Part shown: one piece after another, positions 9,229 to 18,007 of the stretch | Position numbering within the stretch: the stretch's first letter is position 1 | Layout: each line of letters begins with the position of its first letter | Origin: Meira nashicola | Lineage: Eukaryota; Basidiomycota; Exobasidiomycetes; Exobasidiales; Brachybasidiaceae | DNA length: 64,000 nucleotides | Direction: 5' to 3' | Assembly (NCBI GenBank): GCA_001600355.1 | Contig: BCJU01000004.1 | Coordinates: 1,426,001 to 1,490,000 of the forward strand | Made by a program: the position numbers and the translations under genes | Notes under the pieces: model-generated | What the model saw: the letters and a program-made list of their open reading frames with translations, nothing else | Told to the model about the DNA's origin: nothing | The model's database searches: none

Positions 9229-11988
9229 ATGTTTGACTCAAAGAGTAACGAAAATCGTCCTTCGTCTAATCCACTCATTTCACCTTGGACCATGCAAAAA
9301 GGAAGTGAGAATGATACAACAGCATCTCGTTATTCTCATCAAAGTTCACTAGGACAATCGGAAGGCAATTTGCGCACTCCTTTGAATCCTTTAAGTATGA
9401 CGCCACGTACGTCACCCGAACTCAGCTCACTCTTCGGCAGGGCGCCAGGCTCATCATCACCAATGAAGCAAAGGACACTCTTTGAAAGCAACGAAGAAGA
9501 ATATCCTTTTGCACAACAAGGAAGAAATATGGCGACAAGTAGTAGTAGTTCAGGTTATATCAGCGCAGACAGAGGCAAGACCAGTTTGTCTGGCTTTCGC
9601 TCTGCCGGCGGCGGATTACCCTTAACTTCTGCTGTAGAAGATGATGATGATCGTTTATTCTTCGAACGTGAATCTTCAGCTGTACCAAGAAGAAATCATA
9701 CGATTGCATCAAGTGCTTCAAATTACCGCAAAAGACTCGATAGACAATTCCCACCTTATCCTTTGACCTCGCCGAGCAAAAATAGTCTTTCAGACATTAC
9801 AGGTGGTAAAGAAGAGGGCGAAGACGATTGGGAAGCAATGATGAAGAGAAAGGAAAGCTTGATTCCGAATGTAGAAGAAGAAACTGAAGTGCTGGAAACT
9901 TCAAGTACTTGGCAACCTGCATCTTTCAGCATGTCTGCACATAGGCGATACCCTTCTCAACCAATCTCAACTTTTGGCACTTCACCTATTGAAACGCTTC
10001 AATCATCTGTCGTAGGCGGCGAACGATCAAATAACAATCATCAAAGAAGTGAAAGTGCTCACGTAAACAGATTGGATCAAGGACCTTTTGCGTCTTCACC
10101 CATAATTCCTGGTACAGGTTTTGGATCAAATGCAGGCGTTGTTCGTCGTCATCAATCTTTGAATTATCATGCAGGCAGACAAGCAGCAGGTCGTATGCGA
10201 CAAGAACATACACAGCCAGCTATTGGCAGTGGAATTCAATCTCCTACTTTATCTCCAGGCGCAAATGAGAGGCCTCAGAGTCACAGTCCAATGTATGCGA
10301 TTGGTGCAGGTTTCTCCTCTTCAGATAGTAATCGATCGCCAATCGGACCACAAAGTGCAACAGAAATGTTCAATATGCGCTCTAGTGACATTGCAAAAGG
10401 ACGTAATATTGAAGAAGAATCGATGCAACAATCTGATCCGACCTCACATTCATCATCAACTCAACTCTCGACTTCATTGATGGATGTACACGCACAAATG
10501 TCACAAATGTCGTTGCATAGAGGCGAGGATGCTTCATTACCTCAATTTTCTACTCTTGGCGGTGAAGTTCGTCCAAAATTACCTTCATTGATCACGAATC
10601 GAGATGCATTAGCTCAGCGAGTAAGGCCTGGACAACATCAAGCTTATGCAGAAATTGGTCCTGCTTCTGCCTCAGCTTATGTACCCCCAATCGGTCATGG
10701 CCATCATCGCGAAGCATCGTCTAATTCCATTTCCAATCAATTTGCTAACAAGGCTCATGGACTTCCGGGTAGACCTAGTATTCCTTCATTGCGCGGTCCT
10801 CAAACTGCATATCCTGGTCTGCAAGAAGGATGGCAATTCTCAAAAGAGAGATTGTCCGACATTCAGAATGAAGGAGGAATTCAAGCTGCAGGTGTACGAT
10901 CAGGAGATACGATGTATAGCCAAAGTGATTCTCCCTCGGAGAATGGAAACATGCCTCACAGCAGAAGCGAAAGCGAGTACCAAAATTTGCCTCGATTTGG
11001 TACAAATGCTCTACAATACAATAATTCAGTACTTCCACCAAATCCATCAAATCAAATTCGCAACGCAGCAGGTTTGCCAGCGAATCCAAACGATCTTATT
11101 CGAATGGGCGCTCAACTTCCTGCCATGTACAATAACAATCTCGGATTTGCTTATCCGAGCACAAATGGTTTGCCGCAAATGATGGGTCAGACTGCACGAG
11201 CTTCGCCTTCTTTTGCTGTCGCACAGCAAGTGCCCGTATTGGGTCCCTTGGGTGACCCTTCGCTTGATCCTCGTGTTCGTTCTTTGATCTTATCAAAAGG
11301 CTATAATCCATCACCTTCTACTTTTAATGTCAATCCACCTCAAGCGAGGTTCTTTGTCATCAAATCTTTTACGGAAGATGATGTACAGAGAAGCTTGAAG
11401 CATGAAATTTGGGCATCAACTGAGAAAGGAAATCAACGATTAGATCGGGCTTTCAAGGAAAGTAACAATGATGGTCCTTTATACCTTTTCTTCAGTGTGA
11501 ATGCAAGCGGACACTTTTGTGGAGTAGCTGAAATGCTGACGCCGATCGATTATTCTTCCAATTCTAACGTCTGGGTTCAAGAAGGCAAATGGAAAGGAAC
11601 ATTTAAGGTGAAATGGATTTATGTAAAAGATGTTCCTAATAACAAATTACGACATATCCGTTTAACAAATACGACGGAATGCAAACCGATCACTCAATCA
11701 AGAGATACGCAAGAATTACCATCTGATGGAGGAAGACAAGCATTAAAAATCATTGCTGAATATCAAAGTAGAACAACTTTATTACAAGATTGGCTATTTT
11801 ATGAAAGACAAGCTGTACAGCACAATCAACAACAAACTCAGCCATTAGGCGATCGTTCCAACGAAAAAAGTGAAGAATCTCATAAAGGCAATGGCGGACG
11901 TACTGGCTCTGTTCCCATGCGACATACAGGATCTGCATCCAACATTCGCAAATCAAATAATGTAGAAGGTATATCTCACGCTACCTAG
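9229..11988 (+). CDS. YTH-domain m6A-RNA reader (YTHDF/Pho92-type)
   Basis: From the first in-frame ATG (9229) the protein has 919 residues, without introns. The first 700 residues are Ser/Asn/Gln/Pro-rich and disordered, typical of phase-separating YTHDF proteins. The YTH domain occupies about 706-860. It begins [20 protein letters not shown] and contains the [13 protein letters not shown] motif with the first cage Trp. It continues with the W-rich [20 protein letters not shown] and the DF-type RDTQELP and LKIIAEY segments. Such proteins bind N6-methyladenosine in mRNA in the cytoplasm and steer decay or translation; in yeasts the relatives act in meiosis and phosphate response. The true start is uncertain: coding-like sequence continues upstream and may join the ORF at 9062. 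Confidence 0.93.
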   Translation: MFDSKSNENRPSSNPLISPWTMQKGSENDTTASRYSHQSSLGQSEGNLRTPLNPLSMTPRTSPELSSLFGRAPGSSSPMKQRTLFESNEEEYPFAQQGRNMATSSSSSGYISADRGKTSLSGFRSAGGGLPLTSAVEDDDDRLFFERESSAVPRRNHTIASSASNYRKRLDRQFPPYPLTSPSKNSLSDITGGKEEGEDDWEAMMKRKESLIPNVEEETEVLETSSTWQPASFSMSAHRRYPSQPISTFGTSPIETLQSSVVGGERSNNNHQRSESAHVNRLDQGPFASSPIIPGTGFGSNAGVVRRHQSLNYHAGRQAAGRMRQEHTQPAIGSGIQSPTLSPGANERPQSHSPMYAIGAGFSSSDSNRSPIGPQSATEMFNMRSSDIAKGRNIEEESMQQSDPTSHSSSTQLSTSLMDVHAQMSQMSLHRGEDASLPQFSTLGGEVRPKLPSLITNRDALAQRVRPGQHQAYAEIGPASASAYVPPIGHGHHREASSNSISNQFANKAHGLPGRPSIPSLRGPQTAYPGLQEGWQFSKERLSDIQNEGGIQAAGVRSGDTMYSQSDSPSENGNMPHSRSESEYQNLPRFGTNALQYNNSVLPPNPSNQIRNAAGLPANPNDLIRMGAQLPAMYNNNLGFAYPSTNGLPQMMGQTARASPSFAVAQQVPVLGPLGDPSLDPRVRSLILSKGYNPSPSTFNVNPPQARFFVIKSFTEDDVQRSLKHEIWASTEKGNQRLDRAFKESNNDGPLYLFFSVNASGHFCGVAEMLTPIDYSSNSNVWVQEGKWKGTFKVKWIYVKDVPNNKLRHIRLTNTTECKPITQSRDTQELPSDGGRQALKIIAEYQSRTTLLQDWLFYERQAVQHNQQQTQPLGDRSNEKSEESHKGNGGRTGSVPMRHTGSASNIRKSNNVEGISHAT

Positions 11989-12109
11989 ACGATTGTGTTA
12001 TAAGCAAATGTATTTAACGTATTCTCTCGTCATATTTTCGTAATATTCGGAAATTTGTATACTATGTATCTCTCATTGACAGCTTCTATTAAGAAAGTTT
12101 TACAATGCA

Positions 12110-13336
12110 TTATAATTCATCTTTTCCTTTTGTAATCTTTTCGGCAGCTTCTCTTGCTTTGTCACTCATTTCCCTCTTGGCAAAGCTAGCTAAAATGTTT
12201 GATCTTCTCTTTAAATCATCAAATTTGCTTGCAGCCAAAACACTTGTACCATCTGCGTGTTTTTTGATCAAACTTGCTAATCTTTTTGTTTCACGTTCTA
12301 AATACGAAGGTTCGACCATCATTTTGTCCATCACTTTAATATAATAAGCTGCTGCTGCATTCTTTGCATCTGTTGCATTGGATGATTTACTGACACGATC
12401 AACGAAAGATTTCGTTTCTTCTACAATATTTTTGCGTTCAACCTTTTTAGGATCAGAGACGAAAAAGCGACTTGCAAGAGTGTCTAAAAGAGGAATGCGG
12501 CCAGCTAAATCGGACAAGCCACCACCTACGATACGATGAGTGAAACAGTGAGAATTGATATGTTCAATCATCTTGGCTTCTGTTTCGTCCATATCTGCTG
12601 TTTGTTGAAATTGATCAGGAGAATCTTTCTTAGTTTTTGCAAATGTACGGAAAGTTGGATAACCTGAAACTTCGATATTATTTGCTGTTAAAAATTCACG
12701 ATTTGCCGCATTATCTGCGTCCATTTGAGCGACAACACAATCATCTTCATTTTCAAATGCAGCAGCAACACGTTCGATAACGGGAGCTACTTTTTTGCAA
12801 AATCCACACCAAGGTGCATAAAATTCAACAAAGACGTGCTTGTTTGTATCTTTTACGATTGTGTTGAAATTACTTGAATCCAATTGAACGGCTTTTGAGG
12901 GTACTTTAGGTTTATTTTGTGCACGTTTACCACTTTGTTCTTCTACGTATTTTTGTAAATTTGCTAAATCTCTTGCTCCGTCATACGTTTCGGGTTCTAG
13001 GCTATTTGGCTTGAACCACATCAATGTTGGAAATCCACGAACGCCAAATCTTTGACCTAATTCACGATTCGCATCTGCATCAACTTTTGCGATTACGATT
13101 GAATCCTTTTTTGATGAAAATGCATCACCTAATTCTTCATATGTAGGAGCTAATTTTTTACAGTGACCACACCAAGGTGCAAAGAATTCAACTAAAGCAC
13201 CTTTTTGTTTTCCAACTGTTGCTTCGAAATCTGCTGTTTTTGTCAAATCTAAAACGCTACTTGATGCTGCACCTGCTAATGCATTAGCGATCAACGCAAA
13301 TAATAGAGATGCAAGCAAAAATGTGTTTCGCATCAT
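12110..13336 (-). CDS. protein disulfide isomerase with two thioredoxin domains and an ERp29-like tail
   Basis: A 408-residue ER enzyme without introns. It has a signal peptide (about 1-22) and two thioredoxin domains with active sites WCGHC (Cys56/Cys59) and WCGFC (Cys177/Cys180). Each domain has its cis-Pro loop (GFPT and GYPT). A helical ERp29-type C-terminal domain of about 110 residues ends in the ER retrieval signal KDEL. This is the ERp38/TigA class of fungal PDIs, which form and rearrange disulfides in secretory proteins. The second active site has Phe where His is usual, which should lower its oxidising power. ATGs at 13336 and 13333 are adjacent; either works. It ends 121 bp from the convergent YTH gene. 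Confidence 0.95.
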   Translation of the reverse strand: MMRNTFLLASLLFALIANALAGAASSSVLDLTKTADFEATVGKQKGALVEFFAPWCGHCKKLAPTYEELGDAFSSKKDSIVIAKVDADANRELGQRFGVRGFPTLMWFKPNSLEPETYDGARDLANLQKYVEEQSGKRAQNKPKVPSKAVQLDSSNFNTIVKDTNKHVFVEFYAPWCGFCKKVAPVIERVAAAFENEDDCVVAQMDADNAANREFLTANNIEVSGYPTFRTFAKTKKDSPDQFQQTADMDETEAKMIEHINSHCFTHRIVGGGLSDLAGRIPLLDTLASRFFVSDPKKVERKNIVEETKSFVDRVSKSSNATDAKNAAAAYYIKVMDKMMVEPSYLERETKRLASLIKKHADGTSVLAASKFDDLKRRSNILASFAKREMSDKAREAAEKITKGKDEL

Positions 13337-13736
13337 CTTTGTGAAGTATGTAAGGAGAGATGATTGTTAAAAGTGTAAAATTCAACTTCCGCACAAGCAT
13401 AAGCACAATGCACACGAGCGTTGGGCATTTCTCCGCCACTCGGACATTAGGACTCTAAGAAAGCGAACAGATCTTCTTTGCAAAGATGCACATTCTACAT
13501 ACACGTGTAATTTGTTTGTAGAATACTGTGTGAATATGCAAGCCAAACCTTAGCGCCGGCGCCATCTTTGCACTTTAAATAAAATAGCCGAGACGATAGT
13601 TACAATGGTCATTAAAGGTAATGGCATTTATAAAGAGAAGTATAAATTGTACGTCATTAGAGAAATGCGACGATGCTACTGACTGCGCTCTCCACAGCCC
13701 ATCCTAATCTAAAAGAGGATTGGGATTAGGCAGAGA
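13337..13736. other. intergenic region between PDI and the DUF427 gene
   Basis: A 400-bp spacer with the PDI promoter on the minus strand. A small hairpin-capable pair (cctaatc ... gattagg, 13703-13730) lies just past the DUF427 stop and could be part of its 3' end. No gene is visible. Confidence 0.4.
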
Positions 13737-14557
13737 CTACCAACCCCACGTTCCTGCTCCTGTTGATCAAAGAAAGGGGAATGAGCAAGTGATGATGCGT
13801 ATCAAACTACTATCCCATACTCACCTCCTTTAAATCCTCTTTCACCTCCTGTAATCTCTGGTGTGATCCATGAGCCATCTGTGTAAGAAGGACGAAAATG
13901 TTTCAGTGTGCTACTATATTACAGACCTAAAAAAAACCCTTTCCAAACTCACAAAAATCTCCTTCTTGCGCTTTTACGGTGTCATCATCAACATACTGAA
14001 GAGATTAAAGAAGTATCAGATTTTATATTCACATCAATCAAAATCCTTTTGGCACTTACACATGTCCATCCTCCTATCGTGTTTGGGTCTGTGCTGCTAG
14101 AGGCGTAAAAGCATAGATAATCTTTTATCTGTGTGAAAGAGGGAGTAGGTGATGGATATGACCATACTCTAGCCTTAGCAAGAGATTCTTGTTGAGGAGC
14201 AAAATCATGATAAAGTGCCATCCTATCAAAATGTGATGATCAAAAAGGGTCAGTGACTCTGCAAAAGATCATATTGCTATGAAGAACATTCATTACCCAC
14301 CCTTTCCATTCACACATCGTCCTTCTTGCTGCACTATTTTTTAATAATGACATTTTCACATCTTCCGGTGGAAAGTAGTAAGTTGGAGGATGACTTGTTT
14401 CCAAAACACGAAAACCTCTTTTCGTATCTGCAATCACAACTTCTTCGCCTGATTTTGCATATTTCCATACAACTCTTAAATGTGAACTTGTTTGTTGTAA
14501 AGCTGGTGGTCTTGGATATTTCCAAACGTTCTCTGTCGGTCTTGTACGTGGAGGCAT
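13737..14557 (-). CDS. DUF427-domain protein, five exons
   Basis: Exons 14557-14301, 14222-14060, 13995-13953, 13878-13825 and 13759-13737 join in frame to 179 residues; all four introns (78, 64, 74 and 65 nt) have GT-AG ends. The product has the full DUF427 (PF04248) signature. This comprises RGFRVLETSHPPTYYFPPEDV, CEWKG, VWSYPSPTPSF, then YVDDDTVKAQEGDFYG and WITPEI, ending GFKGGAGTWGW. The domain is a small beta-rich fold found in bacteria and fungi with no established reaction; it is sometimes listed as a possible nucleotidyltransferase. No signal peptide or membrane segment is present. The small exons show it has long resided in a eukaryotic genome. A 12-bp palindrome (cacacgcgtgtg) lies 76 bp upstream of the ATG. 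Confidence 0.93.
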
Positions 14558-15565
14558 TATTGTTAGAAATGATGGTGAAGAGTTGATTCATTTCCATTAT
14601 GCTTACTTGAATTTATAGTACTTTACATAAAACACACGCGTGTGATAATAATGTGGAGAGAAAATCATGATAATTGTGCCTGACTAACGCACACACCCAA
14701 AGCCGACGGTAAAATAATCATGCAGGATTTGGTCTAGAATCGTGCCAAGAATACAACGACTTTGAGATGGTGAACTACATACACATACAGAGCACTGCAT
14801 TGGATTAAGATGTGGCTTCTTGGCGATACAGCCATTTGAAAAAAATATATCATCCTCTAAAAAGATTGCCAACTCTTATAATCTTTTATCTTTTATGACC
14901 CACACAATCTTTATCAAATGGGCGGAAGGGCAATGGAGAGTTGCAATGTCAACAATCTTGAGAAACGAATTTCCTCGGAGCCTTGAAATCGTGATAAGTA
15001 AAAGTTAGACTGATTTTCTGCATGTTCAAAGGATCGTACGTTCGCGTGCAGATTATCCTGGCGCTCCGCTTTATTTATTTTTTAATGGTATTTTCTTGAA
15101 AACACTGTGATCATGCCGCGCATGAAACCCTTTCACGTCTGCAAACCTTCGGCGAGTCTTGTCAGGCAAACACATGTTTTAAGATCCCGCATTATCGGTA
15201 AGTGCAGCACCGAGCAAAAGAGGAGGAGGAGGGTATGATGTGCTGTGATGTGACTTAATCTCCATCTTATTACGATCATCATCCAACCCTTTCGGAAGTG
15301 GAATTTAAATCCGCCTTTCTTTCATATTTATGAGATCAAGAAGGGCACAATAAACTTTACTCTATAGCAGACGCAATAACCAGGACAAAAAGGTGCAACA
15401 AACAATTCGCACATTCTTGCAAAATCGCAACTTTTTTTCTTGAATTGCAAAACTGATTATTGATGCACATTATTAATCTATCGCAATAAATTGTCGCATA
15501 TATCCACTTTGCTCTTTCTTCCTCTTTTACCAACCCGTAATATTGATATCAGTGGCAATCTCATC
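14558..15565. other. divergent intergenic region DUF427 / ubiquitin-fold gene
   Basis: About 1 kb without a supportable gene; it separates two divergent starts. It contains the palindrome cacacgcgtgtg at 14633-14644. An ORF frame runs into the ubiquitin-fold gene from 15491 but has no ATG before 15566. Confidence 0.45.
14633..14644. promoter_or_regulatory. 12-bp palindrome containing ACGCGT
   Basis: The perfect palindrome cacacgcgtgtg sits 76 bp upstream of the DUF427 start. Its core ACGCGT equals the yeast MluI cell-cycle box, so it may bind a dimeric factor. Function is inferred. Confidence 0.3.
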
Positions 15566-16230
15566 ATGTCTGTGCAAGAGAAAGGATCAACAGCGTCCGA
15601 TGTGGCATCTAGCCCAGATCTAAGCGGACCTTCTTCGCCTGTGAATGCGCAATCTTCTTCAATTATACAATCAACGACCAAATCACAACAACACAAGAAA
15701 ACCAATAGTACATTTTCACAAGCAGGTATACCTCCTGACAAAGTTCGATTGGACGTTTTGCTTATATCTGGACAACGAAGATTCTTTCTTGTAGATCCCG
15801 CGAATACCGTTAAAGCTGTTCGTGAAAAGATTTGGGATGAATGGCCAGAAGGTGAGTAGTAGTTTTTTCTGAGATTTGCGCTATCAATCTTCGAATGCGC
15901 CGATTACTGATTGTGAACCTTTCTTTTTCCCTTTATTCAGACTGGCCACCTAAACCTACTTTCTTGAATTCGATGCGCATTTTACATCTAGGACACATTC
16001 TTGACGATAAAGTGATTCTATGTCCTTCTTCAACTACGAGTAAATCAAGTCAACAAAGTTTAAGTCCAGGCGCAATGGTACCTGGAAAGAGTACAGTAGT
16101 ACATTTATTAATACGGCAAGAGTTATCAAAAGGATCAAAAGAAGATGATTCTCCAAAAGATAAAGTTAAGAAATCGGAAGCGGATGAAGAAACACAATCT
16201 GGTGGTTGTTGTGGCTGTGTGATTTGCTAA
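15566..16230 (+). CDS. membrane-anchored ubiquitin-fold protein (UBL3/MUB-like)
   Basis: Exons 15566-15851 and 15941-16230 (89-nt intron, GTGAGT/CAG) give 191 residues. A disordered Ser/Gln-rich N-terminus of about 60 residues precedes a ubiquitin-like fold. The fold begins VRLDVLLISGQRRFFLVDP and continues through KAVREKIWDEWPE, ILHLGHILDDKVI and VVHLLIRQ. The last residues GGCCGCVIC end in a CaaX box (CVIC) preceded by a Cys pair, so prenylation plus palmitoylation is expected; there is no Gly-Gly for conjugation. UBL3/MUB proteins sit on the plasma membrane; plant members dock ubiquitin-conjugating enzymes and animal UBL3 sorts cargo into small vesicles. The first ATG of the frame is at 15566. 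Confidence 0.9.
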
Positions 16231-16866
16231 ATGCTTATCAATTGTCACTCTCTCAACGCCACAGTCTCATATCACTACTCAGTACTCCTCTCTCTTTGAA
16301 TGCGCAGGATATGATCATCATGCCTGTCAAGACTCATGTCACCCAATTTGTTTTCTCACGAATCTCTGGATCACTTTGAAAGGAAGCACTACTTATTCTC
16401 TCAATTTTCTATCGGAAAGCGCAGCACATTTGACAATCGAAAGGAATCGGAACATTTTAATGCTTTTTCCCCGTTCTTTACTTATCCCATTCGGCTCAAC
16501 TCTCATTCATTCATAAAAAGTAAGGCTTTTCTCTTCATATGTACTATTATACGATGGCTTGTTTACTCTTCATTGACAGCTTCTATTAAGCTTTTTTTAT
16601 GTATCATTATATCACGTTCTCTCTCTGTCTTCATTCATTCAGCATTCTTTTATTTACATAAATTCCAGTTCATATATGAACGTGCCCTTCTTGTATACAC
16701 ACAGAATCAAACATCAATTTTGATCATTATTCTTCGGAACCGTAAAAGTGGTATTTGAGAGAGTAAGGTCAAATGATCCAAAATTAAACTTTTAAGGTGT
16801 GCACGGTCCTTTATGTTCTTCTTGCCTTCTTTCTACCAACATCCTCTTGACTTTACACGCACAAAC
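16231..16866. other. intergenic region before the phosphomutase gene
   Basis: About 640 bp, AT-rich. A 140-codon ORF (16336-16758) is present but looks like chance. A 21-bp string (16570-16590) is repeated exactly at 12073-12093. Confidence 0.4.
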
Positions 16867-17936
16867 ATGTCAACGCCTTTCAAGATTCCTCGTTCAAAGT
16901 ACTCGTTTGAGGCACTTCAAGGATACTTTGTTTATACAAATCCTAACATTCCAAATGAATCTTTACCTGCTTATGCTCCTAAATTTGGTTTAGAAGATGG
17001 AAAGACATGGAAAGAAGTTCTTGAAGATTTGAGAAGATTAAACTCTCAGGCGAATCATACAAGAAAAAGTTATAAATTAATCTTTGCAGCAAGACATGGA
17101 GAAGGAGTTCATAACGTTGCAGAACAAAAATATGGAACGAAAGAATGGGATGCGAAATGGTCTTTATTAAAAGGAGATGGTAAAGGCGCTGTTTGGGGAC
17201 CTGATCCACCTTTAACAAAAGTTGGTGAAGGACAAGCAAAAGATGCGAATGAAAAATGGCAAAAAGAATTAAAAAATCTACAAGATCCAGTTCCAATTCC
17301 AACTTTATTCTTTTCTTCTCCTATGATTAGATCAGCACGTACTCTTCAATTAACCTATGATGGGATTGTTTGGCCCGCCACAAATGGTCAAGATAATAAA
17401 TCTGCAATCTCACCTATTCAAACTAGACCTCACATCTTGGAATGCTTACGTGAAGATTTTAAAGATAGACATACGTGTGACGAAAGAAGTAAAAGAAGTA
17501 CAATCTCTGCTTCATGGGAACCATTTAATTGGACTATTGATGCAACAATGGATGAAGAAGATACAATCTTTGCTGTGAGTAATAATAATAACGGTTTTAA
17601 CACTTCATCTAATTCACTTTTTCTTACTAACACAAATCATCTATTAGTCTGATTACAAAGAGAGTAAAGAAGTTATGACCCAAAGATTAGAAGACGCCTT
17701 AAGTTTCGTATGGCAATTAGCAGATGGACATGATGTTATCAATATTACTTCACATAGCGGTGCAATGGAAGCCTTATTCCGTGCCGTTCAACATGATGAC
17801 TTTAAGCCAAAGACTGGAGGTGAGTGGATAAAATTGAAAATCTGATACGATCCAATATCTAAACATCTTAACCCTTTTTACAGGTATCGTACCTCTCTTT
17901 GTCAGAGCCACAGAACAAAGGGAAAGTATAGAATAA
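16867..17936 (+). CDS. PMU1-like histidine phosphatase / phosphomutase family protein
   Basis: Exons 16867-17574, 17648-17819 and 17884-17936 give 310 residues; introns are 73 and 64 nt with GTGAGT donors. The RHG motif ARHGEGVHN at about 75-83 carries the phospho-accepting His77. The second catalytic His is in TSHSGAM near 271, and the acidic partner lies in the RPHILECLRED segment. The fit is to the fungal PMU1 subgroup of the phosphoglycerate-mutase superfamily (RHGxGxHN), whose members are phosphatases of small phosphorylated metabolites or proteins. It has no signal peptide if translation starts at 16867; an in-frame ATG at 16813 would add 18 hydrophobic residues. It ends 71 bp from VPS27, tail to tail. 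Confidence 0.9.
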
Positions 17937-18007
17937 AGATTGGATGTACATAATTATAATATAATTCATTAAGATTCGTAAAAAAACAAGACACGATCGT
18001 TAGCCAA

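Noticed and set aside
16336..16758. 140-codon plus-strand ORF with an ATG
   Set aside because: The composition (Phe, Ile, Ser, His-rich) mirrors AT-rich noncoding DNA, it has no recognisable motif, and it ends just before the phosphomutase gene; likely chance.
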